This document shows, in pieces, positions 1 through 11,499 of a stretch of DNA of 64,000 bases. The stretch is from Achatina immaculata (taxonomy: Eukaryota > Mollusca > Gastropoda > Stylommatophora > Achatinidae), in NCBI GenBank assembly GCA_009760885.1, contig CM019716.1:1056001-1120000 (forward strand), given 5' to 3'. The number at the start of each line of letters is the position of its first letter. Positions within the stretch are counted from its first letter, which is position 1. The notes below the pieces were generated by a model. That model searched no databases, was not told the origin of the DNA, and worked only from the letters and a program-made list of their open reading frames with translations. Both the position numbers and the translations under genes were made by a program.

Positions 1-4
1 AAAC

Positions 5-80
5 GAGAGGCGATTTATCAACCACTGTAAAAGAAAGGTGATTTATCTACCATTGTAAACGAGAAGTGATTTATCCGCCA
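5..80. repeat. Short 28-29-bp tandem repeat
   Basis: About two and a half copies of a unit containing gtgatttatc.accattgtaaa lie at the left edge. The array may extend outside the window. Confidence 0.55.
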
Positions 81-92
81 TACTATTACTTT

Positions 93-217
93 GGGGCTCC
101 TGTTAGGATCTGGAGAGGACTGGGAGCTTTGCCATGTCGACAGGGATCAGGATCTGATGTGACCAACATCCTCGAAAGAAGAAGAAGAAGAAGAAGGAGA
201 AGAAGAAGAAGAAGATT
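93..217 (+). mobile_element. 3' end of RNase H LINE with GAA tail
   Basis: The sequence from ggggctcctgttaggatctgg to catcctcga matches the 3' ends at 18070-18175 and 57740-57835 and is followed by a (GAA)n tail. It is a 5'-truncated copy. The long arginine-run ORF here is only the tail translated. Confidence 0.75.
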
Positions 218-590
218 GTTCCATATCTTGTTTGGTTCTGTTCATTTTATTTACACATTACTATTATTATTATTATTATCATTATTATTATGAATGCCCT
301 GTGTTATTGTGTAAATTTACCGTAGTCGCACGGTTACAAAAATGTCCAGCTCTATTTCTGAATTTAGCAGCTCTTTTTACAAAAATGAAGTTCAACCAAA
401 GGCTCAGTTTGCACCCGGAGGTTTAGAAAGTTAATCAGTAACTCAAAACTGATAGCAGTCCTCTTACTTTGTGTCCGGCTCAAAGAGTGGAAGGGTGCAG
501 ACGATGCATTGTTCTGGAGTCTGGAGGGTTTCCCCCTCTTTTAAGACGGGCCCCAGTTGATTACAGCAGAATAAAAGGGAATCCTGTCAT
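218..590. other. Intergenic/intronic stretch with ATT microsatellite
   Basis: An (ATT)n run lies at about 258-292. The rest shows no coding or repeat signal I can support. Confidence 0.4.
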
Positions 591-599
591 GCTTTAGAG

Positions 600-835
600 G
601 CACGCATGGATATGGTGTTAGTGCCCATATTTTCCTTGACCTGTCAGCACACTAGAGGGTGATATGGTCGGTATCACGCCTGGCCGCTTTTCCTTCCCCA
701 ACTCCAGAAGAAGTCGGGTAACCATTTCTACAGTTGGGTGACTGGAGTGCCTCCGGCCGGATTCGAACCCCCCCCCCCCCCCGACCTTCGCCTTGAGAGA
801 TCAGTGCACTAACCACTTCATCGCTCAGACACCCT
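600..835 (-). mobile_element. tRNA-derived SINE
   Basis: Read on the minus strand from 835, a tRNA-like head carries an A-box-like region (gtctgagcgatgaagtggtta) and a B box (gttcgaatcc) separated by a poly-G run of about 14. The body contains ccaggcgtgataccgacc, shared with the plus-strand element at 5031-5300. It is therefore a SINE family member rather than a tRNA gene; the poly-G in the variable position is an expansion. Confidence 0.65.
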
Positions 836-985
836 ACAGCTGATCAATAAAATAAGGGATCAGAAATTTGATTTTGCATCAGCTCAGAAAATTACTGATG
901 GGGTGGGGAAGTGGGGGGTATCGTATTTCATAACCTGTCTGACTACGTTTGTGTCCGCAGATTGCAAGACACTGTGAGGCCTTAC

Positions 986-1192
986 CTGTAGGGCTGGTAC
1001 TGAGGACAAGGCCAACCACGCTGTCCTGGATGGTGATCTCAGTGTAGTTGCTCTTCTGGCTGACGGCGTTGAAGGTGGTCACGTTCACTAGGTAGGTGCC
1101 CACGGATGAAAAGGAATGAGTTCTGCTTTGATCAAGCGTCATGGTGAACTCGTTTCCGTCTCCGAAGCTCCAGTTGTAGTGGACATTGTTGC
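986..1192 (-). CDS. Exon 11: PKD domain core and C-terminal strands
   Basis: The acceptor cttcgatctccag and GTAAGG donor bound 207 nt, phase 1 on both sides. With the previous G it reads GNNVHYNWSFGDGNEFTM, HSFSSVGTYLVNVTTFNAVS and TIQDSVVGLVLSTSPTG. WSFGDG, H-F...GTYLVNV and the final linker are a textbook PKD domain. It is the last exon seen; the phase 1 donor shows that the gene continues left of position 1. Confidence 0.85.
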
Positions 1193-1569
1193 CTGGAGAT
1201 CGAAGAACAGAAATGTATTTATTATTTATTTTCTTCTAAAGCAGGAGATAACAGGTGCTAAAAATCTCCACGTCTGTGGTGAGATGCACTCATCAGGGCC
1301 AGCAAGCAAGAACTAGTGAAGGTCTTATCTCTCCATGATTCTCTCAGTAACAGTATGGTAGAGCTGGGAGTGTTCTCCATTGTACAGTAGTGTACCACCT
1401 GGGTCATTTCTGGTAACTTCAAGTAAACCTTGCACATTTATTCACCAACCACCACGTGATCAAGATCTTTGTGATACAGGCATCAAACAACATAAGAATG
1501 CAGCTACAGGGTTATCATATGGTAACAGTACAGTGCTGAATTAAAGTATAAGCTAAACCATCTACACCT

Positions 1570-2090
1570 TAGGGCCTCAAACTCCGGCGGGCCTCACAAT
1601 ATATATTATTTTATTATTTTTAATAAATGGGCTCTACGCTTTATATATCTTAGAGCCTCATCAAGTCTAAATCCTGCAATGTAGCATAGAGCTTCACCAA
1701 GTCTATATCTTACACTGTAGCTTAGGTCTTCAAGAAGTCTAAATCCTGCACTGTAGCTTACAGCCTCACCAAGTCTAAATTCTGCACTGTACCTTAGGGC
1801 CCCATAAAGTCTAACTCATTCTACACTGTAGCTAAGGACCTCGCCAAGAATAAATCCAGAACTGTATTTTAGGGCCTCGCCAAGCCTAAATCTAGCACGG
1901 CAGCTTAGGACCTAATCAAGCCTACATCCGACACTGTAACTTAGGACCTCATCAAGCCTACATCCGGCACTGCAACTTAGGACCTCATCAAGCCTACATC
2001 CGGCACTGCAACTTAGGACCTCATCAAGCCTACATCCGGCACTGCAGCTTAGGACCTCATCAAGCCTACATCCGGCACTGCAGTAGCAAA
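1570..2090. repeat. Degenerate minisatellite, 36-bp core array
   Basis: Units of the type cttaggacctcatcaagcct with period 36 bp are nearly perfect from about 1908 to 2085 and decay into related, longer and looser units leftwards to 1570. The repeated minus-strand peptide SAGCRLDEVLSC is only a consequence of the period being divisible by three. Confidence 0.8.
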
Positions 2091-2550
2091 AGCACCTCAC
2101 CTGGTGTTAGTGCGGTCTGTCTACGAACCTGATTTGCATCAGCGCCATCGCCTTCAACAATAATGACAATGTCTTCATTGTTCGTCATCTGCCATCATGG
2201 AGCAAAGACCGCCGTACTAGTGTGACTGTACAGTTATCAAGGCTGGAGACAGTCAACATCCTGTATTACGTCTCATTTATGATGTTCCTTGTGCCGGCTC
2301 TGCCTGGTTGACGAAGTAGGGTTGGCTGTGGTGCTGGTGGAGCAGCCTAGAAGCTTCATTTTTTATGTACACTCCAGATCTTCAAGCTAAGCACAATAAC
2401 AGCCCGAAGCGCAATACAATGTTTGTATTACATGTCCACGGCGTCGGTTGCTAAGTAACATCCTACTCTCCGTTCCAGGGAGATAAAAAAAAATCTCAGT
2501 CACGAGAATATCGATTTGCTCATGCTGTCAACAACCATACCAGACCCATT
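2091..2550. other. Intron 10, no further feature
   Basis: No ORF, RNA or repeat signal was recognised between the minisatellite and exon 10. Confidence 0.4.
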
Positions 2551-2553
2551 TAC

Positions 2554-2749
2554 CTGTGTGGGGCTCTACCGTGAAAGTTATCTGGACTCCAGTTATCCCA
2601 AAGAGAGGCCCCGTCACACAAGATGCATTCACGCCCTCTAGGACAACCACTGTGGTTTGTGCCTGCATGACATCAGTCAAAGTCTTACTGGTTGCTGTTA
2701 CTGTCAGCGTGAAGTTCCCAGCGTTCAGGAACGTGAAAGGCAGATGAAC
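2554..2749 (-). CDS. Exon 10: PKD strand pair joining two repeats
   Basis: The acceptor gattttttttccag and GTAAAT donor bound 196 nt, phase 0 in and phase 1 out. It reads VHLPFTFLNAGNFTLTVTAT, TTVVVLEGVNASCVTG and VQITFTVEPHT. LNAGNFTLTVTATS is the second half of one PKD domain (normally PGTYTVTVTVSN). VVVLEGVNAS is the linker that starts the next, and exon 11 supplies that repeat's FGDG core. Two N-glycosylation motifs are visible. Confidence 0.75.
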
Positions 2750-3152
2750 CTGGAAAAAAAATCATATCCCATGACATTTGAACCCCCTAATGGGCTTCTT
2801 TAGTGAGAAAATCATTGCAAGGAAAAACGTCACACAACTAGCAAAATGTATAAACAGAATACCAAAAAAAAAAGTGTTCATCCGCTGCTAAACAGAAGCC
2901 CGCCGAAAGAAGCAGCAGATCATGCAACATACAATTCACGCTTGATTACTATTCTGAACTATACAAATGTTGAAAAGTCCACAGATTGTGACCAGCGGAC
3001 TTCGAGACAAAGTATCAATTAAGCGACAGTATACAGTTCTAAGACAGGGCTTGGAGTACGAAATAAGTATCAAGTAGGCGACAGTATAAATAAAGTGTAA
3101 GTGACAGGTACCAATCGTCAAAGCTGGAGAACGCAACTCAAATATTGTCAAA

Positions 3153-3156
<4 letters not shown>

Positions 3157-3191
<35 letters not shown>

Positions 3192-3240
3192 TGAATGAAT
3201 GAATGAATGAATGGATGAAAGAATGAATGAATGAATGGAT
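3157..3240. repeat. GA and GAAT microsatellite
   Basis: (GA)n is followed by (ATGA)n with a few substitutions. Tetranucleotide tails like this end one LINE family at 53990, so it may be the tail of a lost insertion. Confidence 0.7.
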
Positions 3241-3403
3241 GATCTTTATTTTTAAAGGGTAAAGAATTGGGTGACAGGCCCTGTCTTATATTCTGCCCTT
3301 CATCACTCCATCTTTCATTCTTCCCACACATTCAGTTTAATACAGGTATACAGAGAGAGAAAGAGAGAGAGAGAGAGAGCCGCTTTGAAATAGAAAGGAT
3401 CAC

Positions 3404-3601
3404 CTTTGAACCACCAGAGGCAATTGCCCGGATGGCATGTCTGATGGTCATCTTATTACCAGACAATACTGTGTACTGTTTTCCTACTGTGTTTGTGACG
3501 TATGGAAAAACGAGATCCCCCTCGACGTTCGTGGACCCGACCCTGGCCAGAACTGGACTACCATTGTCTTGCTGGAGGCCAAGAATGTAACCTGGTTGTA
3601 C
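3404..3601 (-). CDS. Exon 9: PKD-like / polycystin-type segment
   Basis: The acceptor tacggcacgcag and a weaker GTGATC donor bound 198 nt (66 codons, phase 0 both sides). It reads VQPGYILGLQQDNGSPVLA, VGSTNVEGDLVFPYVTNTVG and YTVLSGNKMTIRHAIRAIA. VQPGYILG-LQ and the following strands resemble segments before PKD repeats in polycystin-like proteins (inference from memory of the family). The donor deviates at position +4 and lies beside a (GA)n run, so the exact 3' border is the least certain of the set. Confidence 0.65.
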
Positions 3602-3609
3602 CTGCGTGC

Positions 3610-5025
3610 CGTATAGGAGTAGGTCAATTTTATAAGTGCTCTTAATACCATTGGTGATATTTAAGATAATTTTTTAAAAAAACGATATAATCGAATGGAC
3701 TACGTGGGAACCATTAATCATGTTCTGTTAGGGCAAAAATTATTTATCTTTTGACTACCAAATTCCGTTGATCTTCGCCGTTCCATCTTAATGTGGCAAT
3801 TTTGTAGTACATCTAAGCTCGTTCGTTCTGTCTCCATTGTGTAGACGTCAAGCACTCACATTTTACGAAAAGATCCTTCAAAAAAAAAACTTCACCGACG
3901 TTCCTGTGAGCTCATAAATATATGAAATATGCTGATAGTGCAGGCATGAATTTCGGTAATACATTCTACATTCTATAATGTTTTGATATCATCATATTTG
4001 ATATCATGTTCTAATATCTGCAACTTTCAATACAAGTCAACCTCAATATGCGCCTTTTCTGACAAGTGATGGTTTTAGCTAAAACCGTGACATATGTTTA
4101 AACCACTCCCACCGACACACATATACCACAGAAAACACGTATACCAAGAATGGTATGAAACAGAGAGAGAGGGGGGGGGAGAGAAAGAGAGAGAGAGAGA
4201 GTTACATGCAGGATATACGAGTTCAACGGAGGAAATGGATGCAAAAAAATGACAGAAACCTTAAACATCCCCTTATCCGATGTCAGACGCTGAAATTTGC
4301 AGCGAAATCTCTTGGCTTCTCAAAACTGAAAGGTACATGAAGGAGACAAGACAAAAACAAACCAAAACCTAACAAAACAAAAGAAAAATTCTCTATGGCG
4401 TGAAGGTAGAAATGATGCATCAGTAACGTTCTGCTAAGGAGAAACTTGGTGTTTTGTTTTGTTTTTTTACGCTGGATACGAAACTTGACACGAAACGTTT
4501 TTGACGATAGTCAAGGAAATGCGACAATACTCCATTTTGCTTGACTTCAGCAAGTCTGCGGCATGACCAATTCTGTCCAAATGAAACGAATGAATAGAAC
4601 AAGGTAATGCTGTAACAACTGGAGCAGACGTTTCGATAAACAACAATTACGGCTGAGTATAGAAAGTATCTGAGTATAGAAAGAAGCGTGTTAAATAGCT
4701 GATTCCAGAAAACGGAATTAGCTACCATCATAAAATAGGAGAATACATTATTCACACGGATACGTACCAAAATTTCAGTTGTTTCCTGCAAGTACGCATA
4801 GCCCAATGTACTAGCTTGGATAGAAATGATTTGTACCACCTGTCATAAAAAGAATAAGATAGCTACTGGGAATTTTTTTTTACTAATAAATTTGGACACA
4901 TTTTTATCATAACAATATACTGGAACTTCCCGTCTAAGTAGGCGGCTGTAAAACTGACAGAAATCAGCAGTATTGTGTACGATATATTTGTAATAATTAA
5001 GCTATTACATGAACATATCAAACGT
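3610..5025. other. Intron 8, mostly unannotated with one GA microsatellite
   Basis: A (GA)n tract lies at about 4161-4201. The stretch 3690-3900 shares diverged blocks (aattccgttgat, ccgttccatctt-aatgtg, gacgttcctgtgagctcat) with 8475-8645, hinting at an old interspersed repeat. Nothing coding is seen. Confidence 0.4.
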
Positions 5026-5030
5026 CGGCC

Positions 5031-5300
5031 TGCGTGGCTGAATGGTTAGCCCTTCCATCTACTACTCCGATGGTATTGTTTTCAAGTCCCAGCAGTGGAG
5101 ATTTTTTTTCTGGTACCCCCACGTCAAAAAAGGCCCCAGGGCCCACCTAGCCTCTAAAAATGAGTATCAGAGAAATGTGGGAAGGTAAATGCGGCCAGGT
5201 GTGATACTGACCACGTGATACTTTCAGTGCCGAAGGTCTTGGATATACAAGCCTAACACCGTATTCCCCAATCTTAATGGCACGGAAATGGGAATTTTAT
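5031..5300 (+). mobile_element. tRNA-derived SINE with TTATC tail
   Basis: The head ggcctgcgtggctgaatggtta carries an A box, and gttttcaagtccc about 40 nt later is a B box, the spacing of a tRNA promoter. The body shares gtgtgatactgacca with the minus-strand SINE at 600-835. It ends in short ttatc/tttatc repeats near 5300. A poly-T after the B box and the lack of a foldable acceptor stem argue against a functional tRNA. Confidence 0.7.
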
Positions 5301-5425
5301 CTTATCTTATCCATCTATCAACGCTATACCAGAGTGGGTCAGGATGGATCTGAGGAATGGACAGCACAGCCTGCAACCCTCGACATCACAGAAATAAAAC
5401 ATAATGAAAACAATCAAACAAACAC

Positions 5426-5427
5426 AT

Positions 5428-5469
<42 letters not shown>
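5426..5469. repeat. CA/TA microsatellite
   Basis: (CA)n runs into (TA)n, immediately next to the 3' end of a minus-strand LINE fragment. Confidence 0.85.
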
Positions 5470-5735
5470 GAACATTAAGTGCCCAATGCACATGGACTTC
5501 CGCAAGGGTTTTCCACAAATGCCTGTCCTTTGCCTTTTTTCCGCTCTTGCCCAAGTGAGCCTTCTATTGCTCAACATCCTCTCTGTTGTTCTTCTCCATG
5601 TCTCTTTTGATCTATCCTTACTTCTGTTCCCCTGTGGTGTCCATCTTAGTGCTATTTTTGGTAGTGAGTTGTCAGTCATCCGGAGCACATGTCCCAACCA
5701 TCACCGGCGTCTGTCCTCAATAATTGCTGGTACCC
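5470..5735 (-). mobile_element. LINE C-terminal fragment (family ending ...TTAAGGTTC)
   Basis: The minus strand encodes GHVLRMTDNSLPKIALRWTP, then SKDRSKETWRRTTERMLSNR, the same C-terminal tail as the copies at 59640-59910 and 62088-62396. The fragment is 5'-truncated near 5735. It encodes no catalytic domain, only the W..GHV / GRPKETW tail typical of endonuclease-type LINE ORF2 C-termini. Confidence 0.8.
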
Positions 5736-6133
5736 CCATACCGTTGGAGGCTGAACTTGGACCTAAACGGCATCGGGAGTGTCACTATTCATATCAGCGA
5801 CCCCAAAAACTATGGATTCGACACTAACATCCTTCCTTTTCGATTATTTGTACATGTCACCTCGACCCCTAAGGATCATAGGGGTATCCTAGAGGTGATC
5901 TAACCCCCACAGTACGCTGTCCAGATTGTAAGTATATGTGTGCCAAGTTTGGTTTAAATTGCTCCAAGCGTTCCAGCGTTATATATATATATATGTACCT
6001 GTGTCCGTGTATCTCTCCTTCCAAGCTGTCGGTAGTATTTATATATCATCTCATTTACATCCCCCAAATGAAACCTCACATTTAAGAATGTACTGATCTC
6101 ATATTTACAATTTGTATATGAGAATTTACTCAC

Positions 6134-6325
6134 CTCATATGTTTCAGCATGTGACGCGTATCTAGAGGGCGAGGCTGTGCATCTTGATTGGCACTTGGCG
6201 GCTTGGATACAGAACTGGTCTGAGCTCGGACACTGGGTCGCTATGGAAGTTCTAGACTCACAGCTGGAGGTACACAAGTTCTGACTGTAGCAATAACTAC
6301 CGCTTGAACAAACAGGCTTCAAGAG
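6134..6325 (-). CDS. Exon 8: eight-cysteine module
   Basis: The acceptor ttgttctacag and GTGAGT donor bound 192 nt (64 codons, phase 0 both sides). It reads LLKPVCSSGSYCYSQNLCTS, then SCESRT, QCPSSDQFCIQAAKCQSRC and SPSRYASHAETYE. Eight cysteines in 45 residues imply four disulfides in an extracellular small-fold module. Similar C-S-G-x-x-Y-C segments occur before PKD repeats in invertebrate polycystin-like proteins, but I assign no domain name. Being symmetric, the exon could be skipped without changing frame. Confidence 0.7.
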
Positions 6326-6734
6326 CTGTAGAACAAAGCGAGATCAGACCTACCAGAAGTGAATAAACTCAGGAGTACAAAAGAAAAAAATATAAAGTTG
6401 CAGGCAGTTTCATAAAAAGCTGTATTGATTCTATGTTCCTCACTGCAGTCGACAGTCTGTATCGACATTTTGCAAGAATTTTTAACACTTTTAGAAAGTC
6501 AAAAACGTACAAATATACAGCTTTTTGAAATGTATGTTGGTGTGTCCACATGAGACATGGTGCTGTATGTCTCACTCAGTCACTTGACCTCATATAAGAC
6601 ACTTTTATGTACAGTATATTGCCACTCTGAGGCGGCAGTGTAACTGTATCTGGGTCTTCCTGTATTATTTGATGGCAAAATATCTGCCACTCTTCCATGA
6701 CGTTACTGTAGCTCGTATATTTTTATATAATCCA

Positions 6735-6920
6735 TTACAAATGGCAAAGACCAAGAGGTAGACCAAGACAACGGTGGCACGTGAACCTGGAAGAAAACAT
6801 ACGAGCCCTCGGAGTGGATAATTGGCAGGAAAAGACTAAGAACAGAGAGGAATGAAGACAGGTTGTGTCTGCAGCAGTGAGTCACAACTGTTCGGGAAAC
6901 TGAATGAATGAATTACAACT
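6735..6920 (+). mobile_element. LINE 3' fragment with GAAT tail
   Basis: It reads AKTKRPRQRWHVNLEENIRA, DNWQEKTKNREEW and VSAAVSHNCSG before a gaatgaat tail. It is closely parallel to the fragment at 44415-44690 (NWREKIRNREEW, LSAAVSLNGSE). It is a short 5'-truncated insertion in intron 7. Confidence 0.7.
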
Positions 6921-8950
6921 GGCAAAGAATCAAGGAAAGAGAAGATTCATGTCTCTTCAATAGATTTCTGAATACCTTGAAACCTTGAAACTTCTGATGA
7001 TTCAGGGTTAGATGATGATGATGATGATGATGATGACGATGATGTCCGAGAAAACTGAGACACGAACACTTGAGAGGGCAATGACAAAAAAAAACATTAC
7101 CAAACTACAAACATCAAATATTGCATAAGTAGTCTCAGATTTGCACTTTGCCAGTTGCCAGTTTTTCCTATGTGTACTTTTAGTTGCCCTACAAAGCGTT
7201 AAGTTAAGAACAATAATAACATGTTACATAACACTCATGATAAGCTTGAGAATTAAACTTATTTATCTATCAGCTTTACAACATCCGTGCCAGGTGTCTT
7301 ATCTGTCAGATTTCCTATATTATCCGCCATTAAAAACGCACCACTATACACAAGTCGTGCTAGACTTAAAATACATACAAGCACTGGTTTCACATTTCTC
7401 ATTCATTTACGGACATAAACTTGCTGTATTCTTAAACATAACACAATTCAGAAGCTATCTATAAGCAGTTATCTATCCTTGTTGTAAAAACAAATTTCAC
7501 AGTCAGTGTCATGAACTCGCAGCCATTATTAATACCATATGTGACCCCCCCCCCACTCCCCTCCCTCGAGACGTCAATGCAGGCTTGGCATGGACGTCTC
7601 ATGCTGTTGGAGAGTGCCAGGTTTATGTTATGCTGGGATGCTGTTTGGAAACGACTGCGCAGACGCATCAACGGCATTTGGCGACCTTGAGTTTATTCTG
7701 TTACACGAGGTTGACCAGGCCTGGGACGGTCATTCGCAGTAAATTTTTGCCTGAAATCGCTGGTTCAGCCTCACTAAAGTCAAATAGTCACAATGAAAGT
7801 CTCTGGCAACATCTCTGGTTGTCATTCCACTGCTGAGGATACCAACAGCCTGCCATCGCTCTTGTGAGAACAATCAGGGCATGATAAAAATATTAACAAA
7901 CTTCCTTTGGATGGAAACAGATGATGGCTTTTTGCTTGCTTAAATCTGCCTAAAGTGTGCGCCACATTTCAAAGTTATGTGATTTTTAATTAGGCCACAA
8001 ATTAAGAAAAAGCTTATTTGCATAATTTAAAGTAAACGTCGCCGGGAAAACATCCTTACATTTACTGCCACACTTTCATGCATTCAGAGCTTGAAAATTG
8101 CCCACGCTTATAAACATTTCACGATTCAAGCGGTGTGATTTTAATGGCGGCTAGCATATAAAGATTCAAATCAAAACATAACACTGCAAGCTTAACACTG
8201 ATCGAGAAAGCTTTTGTTACTATGCTTAAACCCTAGTCTCTTAATTTACAACATCCACTCTCTTGTCGAGAGTCTAACCCAAATCCAAACTGCCTCTAAA
8301 ATTTCACTAACAATGGTTTCTGGCGTGATTGATTACCGAGGCTCGTATTCTTTACATTCATCGCTCGTTCAGCTAACATGGTGCAATCTCAGGTAATCTA
8401 TCTTTGTCTCAGTTGTGAAAGTTTAGTCTGATACCAAAGGATATCAGGGGACCTTTATTTAACACTCTGACTATCGAATTCCATCGATCAAAGGCAGCTT
8501 TCACCGTTCTATCTTCGGGGCAAGGTTAATGTGACTAAGTTTGCAGGTTTGATCTCCATAGTGTGGGCTGAAAGGACTCTGTAGTCAGTTACACGGAGAA
8601 CCTTCAAAAGCAACCACTTTAACGATGTTCCTGTGAACTCATTCAAAGTCTTCTTGCTTGGAATGTAAGAATCATCCCCCCTCCTCCCCAACTCCCTCTA
8701 TAATTTTCATACTGTTGGGTGTTGTTATATATGTTGCTATTATGGCAATTATAAATCATTTGACCTTTTATAACTAGCAACAGTTACAGTTGTTTATCAA
8801 GATTAAAAAAATATGTTTCATTTCATATGAACTACTCAAGAAGTGATGTACACAGAGCACTGATACAGTGCGTTCGGAAAATAACTGTGCCCTAACCCAG
8901 AATCGATTCTGGTATCATAGTGATATCTTAATGACTGCGGCAGGTAGATG
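6921..8950. other. Intron 7, no supported gene
   Basis: A GAT microsatellite lies at about 7012-7042 and a poly-C run near 7547. The segment 8425-8665 resembles 3690-3900. Short ORFs here show no family signature or splice context. Confidence 0.4.
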
Positions 8951-8956
8951 TGCATA

Positions 8957-9066
8957 GATCTTATATCTTATATCCTTCCCGTGATGTTAAACGTCACATA
9001 GGGCTCGCAAAGTAGTTCGCCAATTTTTCCTGTCTTCGGCGAATCTTTCAACCTTGTGCCTAGATA
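8957..9066 (-). mobile_element. LINE 3' end, family with GGATATAAG tail
   Basis: The block tatatccttcccgtg.tgttaaacgtcacatagggctcg is shared with 14085, 19380, 41930 and 55675. It is the last about 100 bp of the LINE whose longest copy is at 41928-44400. Heavily 5'-truncated; lies just left of exon 7. Confidence 0.8.
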
Positions 9067-9153
9067 CCGCAGACATTATGACTACGATACCGGAATCGAT
9101 ACTGGGTTAGTGCACAGTTACTTATGGAACACCCTGTATATAAAACAACTCAC

Positions 9154-9323
9154 CAAACCAGTCAAGGCATTCACCGGCGCTTGGTCCACTATTATCTCCC
9201 AGCCAATGATTATCCCAGTCTCAGAAAACTCGGAGGCGTGTAAAAGATAGACGGCGGTGGAGCCGTTTCCCGGCTGGGTTACCTTGGTGGTGAATGCTGG
9301 TCCAGCCAATGACAGGGGCGGAT
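9154..9323 (-). CDS. Exon 7: beta-rich linker exon
   Basis: The acceptor ttgctacaaatag (weak pyrimidine tract) and GTGAGT donor bound 170 nt, phase 1 in and phase 0 out. It reads PPLSLAGPAFTTKVTQPG, NGSTAVYLLHASEF and GIIIGWEIIVDQAPVNALTG, with alternating hydrophobic residues as in beta strands and one N-glycosylation motif (NGS). No family signature is recognised; position and phase place it between the first PKD region and the cysteine-rich module. Confidence 0.6.
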
Positions 9324-10108
9324 CTATTTGTAGCAATAGATTTTCTCGTTATCCACAAGCGAAGTAAATATAAAGTAACTTTCTGTCGCCATAAAATGAG
9401 CGGCATCACGACATGTTCCATACTGGCTTGGCGCAATCGACTTCGGCCGCTTTCCATCACATAGGACCTCGTGCAAGACAGCTGAAACTATATCAGTCCC
9501 CAGCTATTATTTATACTCACGACCAGTCTCCACTGTATCCCATTCAGTGGCCATTCTGCAAGGATTTAGCTCCTTCAAAGTGATAAACTAATGATCTAAC
9601 TCTGTTCATATACGGGACACTCAATCAAGATTTGTGGTGGGGGTGGGGGGTGAAGGTAGGAGCTGTTAAGTTAATTTAAATTTCAACCCAAATTTGCAAG
9701 CAGTAAACTGGGCTTTATAACTTTACTTACAAATTTATCATTCATGTTTCTTGCCGTACTTCTGTGCGCTGTGAATTTTCTTCAAAATATTGTATTCCAC
9801 CAAAATAATTTTTTTAAGTATGGTATCTTTCCGAATACATTGCGGTCAGAGATAGAATACTGGATATTTTAAAATAGTGAACATTTAGGCGTTCCGACTG
9901 AAGTAATACAATTCCCGGGACAAATCCTTAACATATGGTACTCTCTTGTATATTACTGAACGGTTGGTCACTTAAGACAGATATACCAGCAAAGTTAAAA
10001 ATTATTATTATTATTATTATTATTATTATTTAAACGTTATGTCATACTAAGTCTGAAAAACACGTCGACCTTTCCTGTTGTTGACCCTGACCCTCAAACC
10101 AAACCTGG
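9324..10108. other. Intron 6 left part
   Basis: An (ATT)n microsatellite lies at about 9998-10030; no other feature is recognised. Confidence 0.4.
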
Positions 10109-10720
10109 ATGAGTCAGTCAGTCAATTATATGTCCTTTGCGGAACTTGGCCTCCCTAACAGCACTCCTGTAGGCCTCTCAGTTGTAAGCAAAATACCCTG
10201 CTGCTGATGCATCCATTTCCAGATTATCAACGATGTCTTGCAGCCATCTTCGCCTTGGTCTTCCTCTCTTTCTTCTTCCCATTATGTATCCTTCCAAGAC
10301 GGTCTTCTCTAAATTCTCATGACCTTTAATGTGTCCAAAATATTTAAGTTTTCTCTATTTAATCCTCTTTACTAGCCACCCTTCTTCAATATTAAGTATG
10401 GATATACTTGTCATTTTCTGTGTCCATGATATTTGAAGAACTCTTCTGTAGCATTTACATTCAAAGGCATGTACGTGTTTCTCATCTGTTTTGTTAAGTA
10501 TACAGGTCTCACAGCCTTATGTTCGATGGGAAAGATGCATTCCCTTAAAAATCTTATTTTTTGTAGCTCTATCTGTTCCTCTCCACAGCTTATTTAGTTG
10601 TTTTACTTTCTGAAGAGCGATAGATGTCCTCTTTTTAATTTCCCTCATTGTATCTCCATTATTAGTTAGTAATGATCCAAGATATTCACAACTCTGCACT
10701 TCTTCCAATTTCTCCTCATT
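10109..10720 (-). mobile_element. LINE ORF2 C-terminal part, first piece
   Basis: The minus strand reads EEVQSCEYLGSLLTNNGDTM, ALQKVKQLNKLWRGTDRATK and, with breaks, the GRRKRGRPRRRWLQDIVD tail. It is about 85-90% similar by eye to the plus-strand copy at 53378-54000. The missing RT part (motif IRYADDSVLL) lies at 11500-11690 on the same strand, separated by the plus-strand LINE at 10725-11490, so this LINE was split by a later insertion. Confidence 0.8.
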
Positions 10721-10724
10721 GATA

Positions 10725-11490
10725 TATATATGTCAGCTGCAAAATCTCTTGGATAAAGTCGCCAAAGAAAGTGAACAGAAAGGCCTTACTTTGAACATCA
10801 AAAAGACAGAGACTATGGTTATATCTAAGAAACAGAATCCACCAGCATGCAGTATTAAATTAAATGGAACTGTTCTAAAGCAGGTGCAGAAATTCAAATA
10901 CCTTGGAGCAGTAATAACTTCAGATGGGAAATGCAGAACAGAAATTAGGAACAGAATAGGCCAAGCAAAGACTGCATTTCAGAGAATGAGAAACATATTG
11001 ACCAACACGTCCTTATCAATGAATGTTAGAAAACGAGTCCTAAAATGCTATATTGAACCTATCTTGTTATATGGAAGTGAATCATGGACAATAGGCAAGT
11101 CTGCACAGAGGTCATTGGAAGCAGCAGAAATGTGGTTTATTAGAAGAATGTTGCGAATCCACTGGACAGCAAAAATAACTAATGAAGAATGTAGGAGAAG
11201 AGCTGGAGAGACAAAAAACCTTGTCAAAAAGATAAGAGAGAGACAATGTACTTTCATAGGACATGCAATGAGAAGAGGGGGCATTGAAAATATTATAACA
11301 ACAGGAAAAATAGAAGGAAGAAGATCAAGAGGAAGACCAAGAGAAATGATACTGGACAGTCTGACGGGATGGTGTGAGAGGAGATCACCAACTGAGCTGA
11401 TGGCATGCATGAAGGATCGCGTACTCTGGAGAAGCATAATAGCCAACGCCAGTCGGCACGGCACATGATGATGATGATGATGATGGTGAT
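10725..11490 (+). mobile_element. LINE ORF2 C-terminal part with GAT tail, inserted in another LINE
   Basis: An open frame of about 245 codons starts mid-protein (LLDKVAKESEQKGLTLNIKK) and reads FKYLGAVITSDGKCRTEIRN, CYIEPILLYGSESWT and GRRSRGRPREM, ending WRSIIANASRHGT before a gatgatgat tail. It covers the region after the RT catalytic site. It is well preserved and thus a young insertion; related pieces lie at 45870-46011/47501-47785 and 63390-64000. Confidence 0.85.
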
Positions 11491-11499
11491 GCTTTATTT

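Noticed and set aside
1912..2100. Cysteine-rich repeat peptide (SAGCRLDEVLSC)
   Set aside because: 36-bp minisatellite translated; it lies in an intron of the gene model.
5031..5115. tRNA gene
   Set aside because: A and B boxes are present but no acceptor stem or anticodon arm folds convincingly, and the sequence continues into a shared SINE body.
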